A model generated the notes under the pieces. The model made no database searches. It was not told the origin of the DNA and worked only from the letters and a program-made list of their open reading frames with translations. The position numbers were made by a program, and so were the translations under genes. 64,000 nt of DNA, from assembly GCF_002209535.1 (NCBI RefSeq), contig NZ_NJIG01000004.1:248001-312000 (forward strand), in the 5' to 3' direction. Shown piece after piece: positions 41,384-51,087 of the stretch; within the stretch, counting starts at the first letter, position 1, and the number at the start of each line of letters is the position of its first letter. The stretch comes from Achromobacter marplatensis. Lineage in GTDB: Bacteria > Pseudomonadota > Gammaproteobacteria > Burkholderiales > Burkholderiaceae_B.

Positions 41384-43381
41384 ATGCAAGGTCAAGGCGT
41401 GCTGTTCGGGCAAATCGGTGTCGTGTTCGGCATCGTAATTGCCGGCGTGTGGAGCGCCACGCAGTGGACAGCCGCCGCCTTGGGCTATCAAGTACGCCTT
41501 GGCTCGCCCTGGTTCGACTTACTCGGCACGCCGGTCTATCACCCGTGGCGCTTGTTCGAGTGGTGGTTCTCGTTCGACGCATACGCGCCGCGCATCTTCG
41601 ACACCGGCGGCGCAATCGCTGGTGGCAGCGGCCTGGTGGCCGTGCTGGTCGCCATTGCCATGTCCGTATGGCGCTCGCGGCAATCGAAGCTGGTCACGAC
41701 CTATGGCTCTGCGCGCTGGGCCGACGCCGCAGACATTCGCAAGGCCGGCCTCGACAAGCCTGCTGGCGTGTTTCTCGGCCTTCATCGTGGTCAATACCTG
41801 CGGCATGAAGGCCCGGAGCATGTCCTGACCTTCGCGCCGACGCGCTCCGGCAAAGGCGTCGGCTTGGTCGTGCCCACGTTGTTGAGCTGGCCGGCGTCCG
41901 CCGTCATCCACGACATCAAGGGCGAGAACTGGCAGATCACGGCCGGCTGGCGTTCACGCTTCTCGCACTGCCTGCTGTTCAACCCGACCGATCCGAAGTC
42001 GGCCGCTTACAACCCACTGCTGGAAGTCCGACGCGGCGCGCATGAAGTGCGCGACGTACAGAACATCGCGGACATCCTCGTTGACCCCGAAGGCGCGCTC
42101 GAACGCCGTAACCATTGGGAGAAGACTTCGCACGCGCTGCTGGTCGGCGCCATCCTGCATGTGCTGTATGCGGGCGAGGACAAGACGCTGCGCGGCGTCG
42201 CCAACTTCCTGTCCGATCCCGCGTGCCCGTTTGAGCTGACGCTGCACCGGATGATGACGACGTGGCACCTCGGCGACGTGCCGCATCCCGTCGTCGCGTC
42301 CGCGGCGCGCGAGGTGTTGAACAAGTCCGACAACGAGCGGTCGGGCGTGCTATCCACCGCCATGTCGTTTCTCGGCCTGTACCGCGACCCCACGGTGGCC
42401 GAAGTCACGTCGCGCTGCGACTGGCGCATTGCCGACCTGATCGCGTCCGAGCATCCTGTCTCGCTGTACCTCGTTGTGCCGCCGTCCGACATCAGCCGCA
42501 CGAAGCCGCTGGTGCGCCTGATCCTCAACCAGATCGGCCGACGCCTCACCGAGTCGCTCGACGGCAGCGATGGCATCGCGCGTCGTCACAAGCTGCTGTT
42601 GATGCTCGACGAGTTTCCGGCGCTGGGCCGGCTCGACTTCTTCGAGACAGCGTTGGCATTCATGGCCGGCTACGGCATCCGCAGCTTCCTCATCGCGCAG
42701 TCGCTCAACCAGATCGACAAAGCCTACGGCCAGAACCATTCCATCCTCGACAACTGCCATGTGCGCGTGACCTTCGCCACCAACGACGAACGCACCGCCA
42801 AACGCATCTCCGAAACGCTCGGCACCGCAACCGAGCTCCGTGCGCAGCGCAACTACGCCGGCCACCGGCTCGCACCGTGGTTGGGGCACCTGATGGTGTC
42901 GCGCCAGGAAACCGCGCGCCCACTGTTGACGCCTGGCGAAGTGATGCAGCTCTCGCCCGACGACGCCGTGGTGATGGTGTCCAGCGTTGCGCCGATCAAG
43001 GCCAAGAAGCTGCGCTATTACGCCGACACCAATTTCAAGCGCCGCGTGCTGCCGCCGCCCGCGCTCGCGGCCGGACGCTACGCAGATGCGCCGCCGGTTC
43101 GGCCCGACGACTGGAGCGGGCTGGCTATCCCCGCTGTTCCGGTCGCGCCTGCCGCTGGCCTGGCGGACGACGACACTGCCGCTGCCGACGGCGGGCCGCG
43201 TCGGCAGCCAGAGCTATCCGAAATCTCCGAATACAACCCCGAACAGCAGCCGGCCGACAACGACCTGGCGCTGCTCGATGACGACGACCTGCCGCTGCCA
43301 CTTCCCCGCCAACTCGATCCGGCCATGCAGCGCACGGCTCGGCTGGCGTCCCTCGACCAAAACGACGGGATCGAGCTATGA
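41384..43381 (+). CDS. traG: Type IV coupling protein TraG/VirD4
   Basis: The 665-residue protein has N-terminal membrane segments, Walker A in FAPTRSGKGVGLVVPT (about residues 150-165) and Walker B near LLLMLDEFPALG. It is a hexameric inner-membrane ATPase that delivers the relaxosome to the Trb channel. The start at 41384 (MQGQGVLFGQIGVVFGI) is preferred to an upstream ATG 17 codons earlier. It overlaps the CopG gene by 4 bp. Confidence 0.93.
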   Translation: MQGQGVLFGQIGVVFGIVIAGVWSATQWTAAALGYQVRLGSPWFDLLGTPVYHPWRLFEWWFSFDAYAPRIFDTGGAIAGGSGLVAVLVAIAMSVWRSRQSKLVTTYGSARWADAADIRKAGLDKPAGVFLGLHRGQYLRHEGPEHVLTFAPTRSGKGVGLVVPTLLSWPASAVIHDIKGENWQITAGWRSRFSHCLLFNPTDPKSAAYNPLLEVRRGAHEVRDVQNIADILVDPEGALERRNHWEKTSHALLVGAILHVLYAGEDKTLRGVANFLSDPACPFELTLHRMMTTWHLGDVPHPVVASAAREVLNKSDNERSGVLSTAMSFLGLYRDPTVAEVTSRCDWRIADLIASEHPVSLYLVVPPSDISRTKPLVRLILNQIGRRLTESLDGSDGIARRHKLLLMLDEFPALGRLDFFETALAFMAGYGIRSFLIAQSLNQIDKAYGQNHSILDNCHVRVTFATNDERTAKRISETLGTATELRAQRNYAGHRLAPWLGHLMVSRQETARPLLTPGEVMQLSPDDAVVMVSSVAPIKAKKLRYYADTNFKRRVLPPPALAAGRYADAPPVRPDDWSGLAIPAVPVAPAAGLADDDTAAADGGPRRQPELSEISEYNPEQQPADNDLALLDDDDLPLPLPRQLDPAMQRTARLASLDQNDGIEL

Positions 43382-43842
43382 GCCAGTACCGCCTCAACCT
43401 ATTCATTCCGCACGAACACGCCAAGCGCCTCGACGAGCTGGCTGCCAAGAAAGGTGTGTCCAAGTCGTCCATCGTCGCGGCAGCGCTTGCGTCATGGCTG
43501 TCGCCTGACGCGGGCGACCAGCGCGAGGCCGCTATCGCAAAGCGGCTTGACCGACTGACGCGCCAGTTCGAGCGGCTGGAGCGCGATCAGAACATCGAGA
43601 TCGAGACGCTGGCGCTGTTCGTCCGCTACTTCCTGACGGTCAGCACGCCGGTTCCCGAGGCGCATCAGGAAGCGGCCCGCGCGCAGGGCAAGGCGCGCTT
43701 CGAGCAGTTCGTCGAACAGCTCGGCCGCCACTTGATGCGCGGACGTAGCCTCGTGCGGGACGTGGTGGAGGAACTGAATCCCGATGCTGCGCGGCTCGAT
43801 GACGCGGCGGCGCTGGCCGAAGCGCAGGAGCGTGCCTCATGA
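43378..43842 (+). CDS. CopG-family ribbon-helix-helix protein
   Basis: The 154-residue protein has an N-terminal RHH (MSQYRLNLFIPHEHAKRLDE and GVSKSSIVAAALASWL) and a helical C-terminus with predicted coiled coil. It lies between traG and trbB, overlapping both by 4 bp, as in related ICEs. A regulatory or relaxosome-accessory role is likely; not shown. Confidence 0.8.
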   Translation: MSQYRLNLFIPHEHAKRLDELAAKKGVSKSSIVAAALASWLSPDAGDQREAAIAKRLDRLTRQFERLERDQNIEIETLALFVRYFLTVSTPVPEAHQEAARAQGKARFEQFVEQLGRHLMRGRSLVRDVVEELNPDAARLDDAAALAEAQERAS

Positions 43843-44864
43843 GCACGCAACCGCTGTCCTTCGCCACCACGTCGCTCGACCGCCGCATCCGCATGTTGCG
43901 CACGGCGATGGGGCCACTGATCGCCGCCGCGCTCGAAGACCCCGACGTGGTGGAAATCATGCTCAACCCCGACCGCACGCTATGGGTCGATCGCCTCTCT
44001 TCGGGCCGCGCGCCGTTGGGCGCGGAACTGCCCGAGGAAGACGGCGAACGCATCATTCGCCTGATCGCCGCACATGTCGGCGCGGAGGTGCATCGCGGGC
44101 AGCCGCTGCTGACCGCCGAGTTGCCGGAAACCGGCGAACGCTTCGAGGGCATTCTGCCACCGGCTGCGCCGGGGCCAGCCTTCGCGCTGCGCAAGCGCGC
44201 TGTCGGCGTCATCCCGCTGGATCGCTACGTCACCGACGGAATGATGACCGTCGAACAGGCCGAGTTCCTGCGCGTCGCCGTGCGTGAACGGCAGAACATC
44301 TTGATCGCCGGCGGTACCAGCACCGGCAAGACCACGCTCGCCAATGCCTTGCTCGCAGAGATCGCCGCCACCGGCGACCGCGTGCTGGTACTCGAAGACA
44401 CCATCGAATTGCAGTGCGCGGCGCGCGACCACGTGCCGCTGCGCACCCGCGCCGGCGTCGTGTCCATGACCGAACTGGTACGCGCCACGATGCGCCTGCG
44501 CCCTGACCGCGTGATCGTCGGCGAGGTGCGTGGCGGCGAGGCGCTGGATCTCATCAAGGTGTGGGGCACCGGCCATCCCGGCGGCATCGCCACGATCCAC
44601 GCCGGCTCCGCGCTCGGCGCGCTCCTGCGCTTGGAGCAACTGATTCTCGAAGTCGCCGTGAACCCGCCTCGGGCGCTCGTCGCCGAGGCGGTCAATGTCG
44701 TCATCCACATCGCCGGCCGCGGCCGGCGCCGTCGTATCGAGAGCATCGCCCGCGTCTTTGGCTTCGACGGCGTGGGCTATCGCCTGGCGGATGCGCTGGA
44801 GCAGCCGCTTCCAGAAGTGCCGCTTTCTTCCCCGTCCCCTAACCACCTTGGAGAACTGCCATGA
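43839..44864 (+). CDS. trbB: Conjugal transfer ATPase TrbB (VirB11-like)
   Basis: The 341-residue hexameric ATPase has Walker A GGTSTGKTT at about residues 158-166, an Asp box (VLVLEDTIELQ) and Walker B-like PDRVIVGEVRGGEALD. It powers pilus assembly and DNA transfer at the inner membrane. It overlaps trbC by 4 bp. Full length. Confidence 0.95.
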   Translation: MSTQPLSFATTSLDRRIRMLRTAMGPLIAAALEDPDVVEIMLNPDRTLWVDRLSSGRAPLGAELPEEDGERIIRLIAAHVGAEVHRGQPLLTAELPETGERFEGILPPAAPGPAFALRKRAVGVIPLDRYVTDGMMTVEQAEFLRVAVRERQNILIAGGTSTGKTTLANALLAEIAATGDRVLVLEDTIELQCAARDHVPLRTRAGVVSMTELVRATMRLRPDRVIVGEVRGGEALDLIKVWGTGHPGGIATIHAGSALGALLRLEQLILEVAVNPPRALVAEAVNVVIHIAGRGRRRRIESIARVFGFDGVGYRLADALEQPLPEVPLSSPSPNHLGELP

Positions 44865-45244
44865 CGCAGACGCACGCCCATGCTTTCCGCCTTTCCGTAA
44901 ATCCGGTTTCCATCCCCGCACGCCTGCGCCGCCTGGTCGGGCCGGCGCACCACGGCCTGTTGTCGGCGGCCGTCATGCTGGCGACCGCCGGCACGGCACA
45001 AGCCGCCGGTTCCTCGATGCCGTGGGAAGGGCCGCTGCAATCCATCCTCGAATCTATCCAAGGGCCGGTCGCGCGCATCGTCGCGGTCATCATCATCATC
45101 GCCACCGGCCTCGCGCTGGCGTTCGGCGACACCAGCGGCGGCTTCCGCAAGCTGATCCAGATCGTGTTCGGTCTGTCCATTGCGTTCGCTGCATCGAGCT
45201 TCTTCCTGTCGTTCTTCAGTTTCTCCGGCGGAGCCGTCGTATGA
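44861..45244 (+). CDS. trbC: Conjugative pilin TrbC
   Basis: The 127-residue protein has an N-terminal signal ending near GTAQAA (about residue 47) and two membrane segments (ARIVAVIIIIATGLALAFGD and LIQIVFGLSIAFAASSFFLS, split). It is the VirB2-type pilin, expected to be processed and cyclised by TraF of this ICE. It overlaps trbB and trbD by 4 bp. Confidence 0.9.
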   Translation: MTQTHAHAFRLSVNPVSIPARLRRLVGPAHHGLLSAAVMLATAGTAQAAGSSMPWEGPLQSILESIQGPVARIVAVIIIIATGLALAFGDTSGGFRKLIQIVFGLSIAFAASSFFLSFFSFSGGAVV

Positions 45245-45510
45245 GCACGGCCACCGACCTGCCGGGCTTCGAGGTGCCTCTGCATCGCTCGCTGACCGAA
45301 CCGATCCTGCTGGGCGGTGCGCCGCGCACCGTGGCGATCGCCAACGGGACGCTGGCCGCGGCCGTGGGCTTGGGCCTGCAACTCTGGATTCCCGGTGTCG
45401 TGCTCTGGATCGTCGGCCATTCGCTGGCGGTGTGGGGTGCGCGCGTCGATCCGCAGTTCATGCAGGTGTTCGCCAAGCACCTCAAGCACAAGCCGCTGCT
45501 GGACGTGTGA
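45241..45510 (+). CDS. trbD: Conjugal transfer protein TrbD (VirB3-like)
   Basis: The 89-residue inner-membrane protein contains GFEVPLHRSLTEPILLGGAP, the VirB3/TrbD start, and a two-segment membrane region (about residues 35-65). It helps assemble the secretion channel with TrbE. Confidence 0.92.
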   Translation: MSTATDLPGFEVPLHRSLTEPILLGGAPRTVAIANGTLAAAVGLGLQLWIPGVVLWIVGHSLAVWGARVDPQFMQVFAKHLKHKPLLDV

Positions 45511-45525
45511 CGGGAGGACGCCGCA

Positions 45526-47976
45526 ATGCTTAACCTCGCCGAATACCGCCAGCGCCCGGCCTTGCTCGCGGACTGGCTGCCGTGGGCCGGGCTGGTCGCG
45601 CCCGGCGTCGTCTTGAACAAGGACGGCAGTTTCCAGCGCACGGCACGATTCCGCGGCCCCGATCTCGACAGCGCCACGCAAGGCGAGTTGATCGCCGCGT
45701 CTGCACGGCTCAACAACGCGCTGCGCCGGCTGGGTTCTGGCTGGGCCTTGTTCATCGAGGCAGAGCGCCAATCCGCCGCCGACTATCCGCATTCCGACTT
45801 CCCCGAACCGTTGTCCTGGCTCGTCGATGAAGAACGCCGCGCCGCGTTCGAGGAATCGGGCCATCACTTCGAGAGTGCCTATCACCTGACGGTGGTTTTC
45901 CTGCCGCCGGAGGAATCCCGCGCCCGCGCCGCGAAGTTGCTCTACGAGAACTCGCCCGGCGATGGCGTGGATTGGGGCGGCCGCCTCGATGCCTTCGTGG
46001 CGGAAACCGATCGTGTGTTCGACCTGCTCGACGGCGTGATGCCGGAAATCGCCTGGCTGGACGACAGCCAGACGCTGACCTACCTGCACGCAACCGTCTC
46101 GACGCGGCGCTACCGGATCGGTGTTCCCGAAGTGCCCTTCCATCTGGACGCGCTGCTGGCCGACTCCGCGCTGGTCGGTGGCCTGGCTCCCACGCTGGGC
46201 GACCAGCATTTGCGCGTGGTGTCGGTGCGCGGCTTTCCGACCTCGACCTGGCCGGGCTTGCTGGACGACCTCAACCGCTTGGGCTTTGCCTACCGATGGA
46301 GCACGCGCTTCCTCTGCATGGACAAAGCCGAGGCGGAAAAGGAACTGGGCCGCCTGCGCCGCCAGTGGTTTGCGAAAAGGAAGAACGTCGTCGCGCTGCT
46401 GCGCGAAACGATCTTCCAGCAGGAAAGTCCGCTGGTCGATACCGACGCCAGCAACAAGGCAGCCGATGCCGACGCGGCCTTGCAGGAGCTTGGCAGCGAT
46501 CAAGTCGCGTTCGGCTACCTCACCGCCACGGTGACGGTGCTCGACGCCGACCCGGCCGTGGCCGACGAGAAGCTGCGCATGGTGGAGCGCGTCATCCAAG
46601 GCCGGGGCTTCGTGACCATCCCCGAAACCCTCAATGCGGTGGATGCCTGGCTGTCGTCCATTCCCGGCAACGCCTACGCGAACGTGCGCCAGCCCATCGT
46701 CTCGACGCTGAACCTGGCGCACATGATGCCGCTGTCGGCGGTATGGGCCGGGCCGGAGAAGAACGACCACCTCGACGGCCCGCCGCTGATCGTCACCCGC
46801 ACCGATGGCGCAACGCCGTTCCGCTTGGTCACGCACATCGGCGACGTGGGGCATACGCTGGTCGCCGGCCCGACCGGCATGGGCAAGTCGGTACTGCTGG
46901 CGACACTAGCCTTGCAGTTCCGCCGCTACTTCGGCTCGCGGATCTTCGCCTTCGACATGGGCCGCTCCATGCGCGCCACCATCCTCGGCATGGGCGGCGA
47001 GCACTACGACCTGGGCGCCGATGGCGGCATCGCGTTCCAGCCGCTCGCCCGCATCGACCATGAGGGCTATCGCTCCTGGGCCGCCGAATGGGTGGAAGGT
47101 CGCCTGCTGCATGAAGGCGTGACCGTCGGCCCGGACGAGAAGGTGGCCATCTGGTCGGCGCTGGGCAGCCTCGCCGGTGCGCCGCAGGAACAGCGCACGA
47201 TGACCGGGCTTTCCGTGCTGCTGCAATCGAACGCGCTGCGCCAGGCACTCGCGCCTTATGTCCTGGGCGGCGCGCACGGAAAGCTGCTGGACTCCGACCA
47301 TGACCGGCTGGGCATGGCCGGCGTGCAGGGCTTCGAGATGGAAGAACTGATGCACAGCCCCGCCGCCGTGCAAGCGGTGCTGCGCTACCTGTTCGCTCGC
47401 TTCGACGAGCGTTTCGATGGTGCGCCCACGCTGCTGATTCTCGATGAGGCGTGGCTGTTCCTCGATGAACCGTCTTTCGCGGCCCGCATCCGGCAATGGC
47501 TCAAGACGCTCAGGAAAAAGAACGTCAGCGTCATCTTCGCTACGCAGAGCCTGGCAGACATCAAGGATTCGACCATCGCGCCCGCGATCATCGAAAGCTG
47601 CGCGAGCAGGATTTTCTTGCCTAACCCGCAGGCCACCGAGCCGCAGATTCGCACGATCTACGAGGGCTTCGGCCTCAACAGCCGGCAAATCGAAATCGTC
47701 GCAACCGCGCAGCCCAAGCGCGACTACTACTACCAATCGCGCCTCGGCAATCGCCTGTTCGACCTCGACCTGGGGCCGGCCGCGCTCGCGTTCGCGGGCG
47801 CATCCACACCGCAAGACCAACGCGACATCGACCGCGTGCTTACCGATGCCGGCGTGGCGGGCTTCGCCGGTGCCTGGCTACGCCATCGCGGCCTCGATTG
47901 GGCGGCTGACCTGCTGCCGTCCGCGCCATCCGCCGCGTCCTTTCTCGCTCCCCAACCACAGGAGATTTCACCATGA
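45526..47976 (+). CDS. trbE: Conjugal transfer ATPase TrbE (VirB4-like)
   Basis: The 816-residue protein has the CagE/TrbE/VirB4 N-terminal domain, Walker A in AGPTGMGKSVLLAT (about residues 447-455) and Walker B TLLILDEAWLFLD (about 634-640). It energises pilus biogenesis at the inner membrane. It follows trbD by 15 bp behind GGGAGGA and overlaps trbJ by 4 bp. Confidence 0.95.
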   Translation: MLNLAEYRQRPALLADWLPWAGLVAPGVVLNKDGSFQRTARFRGPDLDSATQGELIAASARLNNALRRLGSGWALFIEAERQSAADYPHSDFPEPLSWLVDEERRAAFEESGHHFESAYHLTVVFLPPEESRARAAKLLYENSPGDGVDWGGRLDAFVAETDRVFDLLDGVMPEIAWLDDSQTLTYLHATVSTRRYRIGVPEVPFHLDALLADSALVGGLAPTLGDQHLRVVSVRGFPTSTWPGLLDDLNRLGFAYRWSTRFLCMDKAEAEKELGRLRRQWFAKRKNVVALLRETIFQQESPLVDTDASNKAADADAALQELGSDQVAFGYLTATVTVLDADPAVADEKLRMVERVIQGRGFVTIPETLNAVDAWLSSIPGNAYANVRQPIVSTLNLAHMMPLSAVWAGPEKNDHLDGPPLIVTRTDGATPFRLVTHIGDVGHTLVAGPTGMGKSVLLATLALQFRRYFGSRIFAFDMGRSMRATILGMGGEHYDLGADGGIAFQPLARIDHEGYRSWAAEWVEGRLLHEGVTVGPDEKVAIWSALGSLAGAPQEQRTMTGLSVLLQSNALRQALAPYVLGGAHGKLLDSDHDRLGMAGVQGFEMEELMHSPAAVQAVLRYLFARFDERFDGAPTLLILDEAWLFLDEPSFAARIRQWLKTLRKKNVSVIFATQSLADIKDSTIAPAIIESCASRIFLPNPQATEPQIRTIYEGFGLNSRQIEIVATAQPKRDYYYQSRLGNRLFDLDLGPAALAFAGASTPQDQRDIDRVLTDAGVAGFAGAWLRHRGLDWAADLLPSAPSAASFLAPQPQEISP

Positions 47977-48701
47977 AGATTCGCCTTCTTTCTCTAGCCA
48001 TCGCTGCGTTGATCGGTGTCACGTCCACCGCGCAGGCGCAATGGGTCGTCGTCGATCCGACCAACCTCGTGCAGAACACGCTGACCGCGGTTCGCACGCT
48101 GGAGCAGATCAACAACCAGATTCAGCAACTCCAGAACGAAGCGCAGATGCTCATTAACCAGGGGCGCAACCTGGCGAGCCTGCCGTTCAACGTGGTCAAC
48201 CGGCTGCGCTCGACGCTGGCGACCACCCAGCAGCTCATCGCACAAGCGCAAGGGTTGGCGTTTCAGGTGCAGAGCATGGATCAGCAGTTCGCGCGCCTGT
48301 ACCCGGAGCAGTACGCCGCGACCGTGAGCGGCAACCAGATGTACCAAGATGCCCACCAGCGTTGGCAGAACACGCTCGAAGGCTTGCAGACCGCGATGCG
48401 GATGCAGGCGCAGGTATCGCAGAACGTGACCGAGGACGAGGGCGTGCTGACCGATCTGGTCGGCCAGAGCCAGTCGGCCACGGGCGCCTTGCAGGCCATG
48501 CAGGCGACCAATCAGCTTTTGGCCTTGCAGGCGAAGCAATCCATTCAGGCGCAGCAGCTCCAGCTCACGCAGGGGCGCGCGGTGTCGCTGGAACTGGCGC
48601 GTCAGGCCGCCGCCGTCGAACGTGGCCGCGAGGTGACGCGACGCTTTCTCGGCACCGGCACGGCGTACACGCCGCAGTCGGTCAACTTCTACGGCAACTG
48701 A
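47973..48701 (+). CDS. trbJ: Conjugal transfer protein TrbJ (VirB5-like)
   Basis: The 242-residue protein has a signal peptide ending TSTAQAQ (about residues 1-23) and a long helical body with glutamine-rich coiled coils (QINNQIQQLQNEAQ). It is the minor pilus component of the Trb system, periplasmic or exposed at the pilus tip. Confidence 0.92.
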   Translation: MKIRLLSLAIAALIGVTSTAQAQWVVVDPTNLVQNTLTAVRTLEQINNQIQQLQNEAQMLINQGRNLASLPFNVVNRLRSTLATTQQLIAQAQGLAFQVQSMDQQFARLYPEQYAATVSGNQMYQDAHQRWQNTLEGLQTAMRMQAQVSQNVTEDEGVLTDLVGQSQSATGALQAMQATNQLLALQAKQSIQAQQLQLTQGRAVSLELARQAAAVERGREVTRRFLGTGTAYTPQSVNFYGN

Positions 48702-48712
48702 CGGGCACGGCC

Positions 48713-49006
48713 ATGAAGCACGCGCCCGTCCTGTTTGCCTTCGTGTGCCTGCTGGCGGGTTGCGACCGGCGGCAGGCGCTGTCGGTCGATGCACTGGCCG
48801 ACAATCCGGCACGGCTGCATGCGCTGCGTGCGCAGTGCCGGCATGGCGAACATGACGGCGCGTTCTGCGCACAGGTCGCCCAAGCCGACCTACGCCGTCT
48901 CCTCTCCGGCCAAGCCGGCCCGGACGAATATCAGACGCTCGCCGATCTGCCGCCGATCCCGGCCAGCTTCGACGGCCCCGACGCGCCGCTGGAGGAACGG
49001 CCATGA
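48713..49006 (+). CDS. EexN/TrbK-like entry exclusion lipoprotein 2
   Basis: The 97-residue protein has a lipoprotein signal with LAGC (Cys17). VDALADNPARLHALRAQC and FCAQVAQADLRRLLSG match the pattern of the protein at 39645-39893. Position between trbJ and trbL is that of trbK in RP4, which mediates entry exclusion. It overlaps trbL by 4 bp. Confidence 0.85.
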   Translation: MKHAPVLFAFVCLLAGCDRRQALSVDALADNPARLHALRAQCRHGEHDGAFCAQVAQADLRRLLSGQAGPDEYQTLADLPPIPASFDGPDAPLEERP

Positions 49007-50370
49007 ACGACGTTTCGATCATCGACCACTTCCTCAACGTCTTCTCGACCTACATCGACTCCGGCTTCGGCCTGCTGCGCGGCGAAGTCGCGTTTCTGAC
49101 CGCAACGCTGGTGGCGATCGACATGACGCTCGCCGGCTTGTATTGGGCGCTCGGCCACGCCACCGGCCAGGGCGAAGACGTGATGGCGAAGCTCATCCGC
49201 AAGGTGCTCTACGTCGGAGCCTTCGCCTACATCATCGGCAGCTTCAACATGCTGGCGAGCATCGTGTTTCGCTCGTTCGCTGGCCTGGGCCTAACGGCCA
49301 CCGGCTCGACCTTGAGCATGGAGACGTTCCTGCAACCGGGGCATCTCGCCAAGACCGGCATCGACGCGGCAGCGCCGATCCTCGACCAGATCAGCGAGAT
49401 GGCCGGCTTCCCCGAGGTGTTCATCAACCTCACACCCATCGTCGTGATGTTCCTCGCTTGGCTGGTGGTCATCCTCTGCTTCTTCGTGCTGGCGGTGCAG
49501 CTTTTCATCACGCTGATCGAGTTCAAGCTGACCACGCTCGCCGGCTTCGTGCTGGTGCCATTCGCGCTCTGGAACAAGACCGCGTTCCTCGCCGAAAAAG
49601 TGCTCGGCAACGTGGTGTCGTCGGGCATCAAGGTGTTGGTGCTGGCCGTCATTGTCGGCATCAGTACGGGCTTGTTCGCCGAGTTCCAGGTCACGCCCGA
49701 TGAACCTTCCATCGACCATGCGCTGGTCGTGATGCTGGCCTCGCTCGCCATGCTCGCGCTCGGCATCTACGGGCCGGGCATCGCCACGGGCCTTGTGTCC
49801 GGCTCGCCGCAGCTCGGGGCCGGCGCGATGGCTGGTGCGGCGCTAGGCGCGGCGGGAACAGCCGTCGCTGTCGGCGCTGCCGCTACCGGCGTTGGCGGTG
49901 CTGTTGCTGCCGGTGCTCGCATGGCGCCGGCCGCCGCCAGCGCCATCGGCAGCGGCGCCCGTGCCGCCGCTTCGACCGCGACCGGCGCGCGGTCGGCGTT
50001 CCAAGCCGGTTCCGCCGCCGCCGGCGGCGGCGCGAAAGGCGCAATGGCTGGCCTGGGCAATGTTGCTAAGACTGGCGCGCAAGCAGTCGGCCAGAAGGCC
50101 GCCGCCGGGGTGCGCTCAGTTGGGCAGCGCGCAGCCGCCGCGTTTCGCTCGGACGGCGCGGGCGCCGCCGCATCCGGTGCCAGCGCATCCGGTCAGGCCG
50201 CGAGCGAAGCACAAGCCAACACTGCCGAGCAGTCGCAGCCCGCCTGGGCCAAGCGGCTGCACCGCCGTCAACAGATCGCCCATGCGGCGACCACTGCCGC
50301 GCACACATTGCGCGGCGGGGACGGCGGTGGCTCGGCGCAAGGCCCAAGCCTGGGCAATTCCGATTCTTGA
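49003..50370 (+). CDS. trbL: Conjugal transfer protein TrbL (VirB6-like)
   Basis: The 455-residue protein has five or six membrane segments in the first 270 residues (LLRGEVAFLTATLVAIDMTL; VVILCFFVLAVQLFITLIEF). The tail is long, Ala/Gly-rich and low in complexity (about residues 270-455). It forms the inner-membrane pore of the transfer channel. The tail is variable in the family. Confidence 0.93.
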   Translation: MNDVSIIDHFLNVFSTYIDSGFGLLRGEVAFLTATLVAIDMTLAGLYWALGHATGQGEDVMAKLIRKVLYVGAFAYIIGSFNMLASIVFRSFAGLGLTATGSTLSMETFLQPGHLAKTGIDAAAPILDQISEMAGFPEVFINLTPIVVMFLAWLVVILCFFVLAVQLFITLIEFKLTTLAGFVLVPFALWNKTAFLAEKVLGNVVSSGIKVLVLAVIVGISTGLFAEFQVTPDEPSIDHALVVMLASLAMLALGIYGPGIATGLVSGSPQLGAGAMAGAALGAAGTAVAVGAAATGVGGAVAAGARMAPAAASAIGSGARAAASTATGARSAFQAGSAAAGGGAKGAMAGLGNVAKTGAQAVGQKAAAGVRSVGQRAAAAFRSDGAGAAASGASASGQAASEAQANTAEQSQPAWAKRLHRRQQIAHAATTAAHTLRGGDGGGSAQGPSLGNSDS

Positions 50371-50382
50371 GGAGAACGAGCC

Positions 50383-51087
50383 ATGCGATTCAAGCGACCG
50401 CAGGTGCGCTACGCCGATACACCGCAGCCTGCCACCCCGTATCAAGCCGCCGCGCAGGTGTGGGACGAGCGTATCGGCTCGGGCCGCGTGCAGGCGAAGA
50501 ACTGGCGGCTGATGGCCTTCGGCTGCCTCGTGCTCGCCCTGCTGATGGCAGGCGGCCTAGTCTGGCGCTCGGCGCAGTCCATCGTCACGCCCTACGTGGT
50601 GGAGGTGGACAAGACCGGCCAGATTCGCGCCGTCGGCGAAGCCGCCACGCCATACCGACCGGCGGATGCGCAGATCGCCTACCACCTCGCGCACTTCATC
50701 ACGCTGGTTCGCTCGCTGTCCATCGACCCGATCGTCGTGCGACAGAACTGGCTCGACGCCTACGACTACACCACCGACCGCGGCGCGGCTGTACTCAACG
50801 ATTACGCCAGCAAGAACGACCCGTTCGCCCGCGTCGGCAAAGAATCCGTGACGGTGCAGATCACCAGCGTCACGCGCGCCAGCGATTCGTCGTTCAACGT
50901 GCGCTGGACAGAACAGCGATTCATCAATGGCGCACCGGCCGGCACCGAACGCTGGAACGCCGTGCTTTCCATAGTCCTGCAAACCCCGCGCACCGAGCAG
51001 CGCCTGCGCAAGAACCCGCTGGGCATCTACGTCAACGGGCTGTCGTGGAGCCGCGAACTGGATGCGTCCGAAGGAGCCAAACCATGA
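50383..51087 (+). CDS. trbF: Conjugal transfer protein TrbF (VirB8-like)
   Basis: The 234-residue protein has a short cytoplasmic N-terminus, one membrane segment (about residues 47-65) and a periplasmic VirB8 domain containing SVTVQITSVTRASDSSFNVR and ending near LGIYVNGLSWSREL. It bridges inner and outer channel parts. It overlaps trbG by 4 bp. Confidence 0.93.
   Translation: MRFKRPQVRYADTPQPATPYQAAAQVWDERIGSGRVQAKNWRLMAFGCLVLALLMAGGLVWRSAQSIVTPYVVEVDKTGQIRAVGEAATPYRPADAQIAYHLAHFITLVRSLSIDPIVVRQNWLDAYDYTTDRGAAVLNDYASKNDPFARVGKESVTVQITSVTRASDSSFNVRWTEQRFINGAPAGTERWNAVLSIVLQTPRTEQRLRKNPLGIYVNGLSWSRELDASEGAKP

Noticed and set aside
44839-46854. 671-residue minus-strand ORF in the trb operon
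   Set aside because: Shadow of trbC-trbD-trbE, which are full length and coupled.
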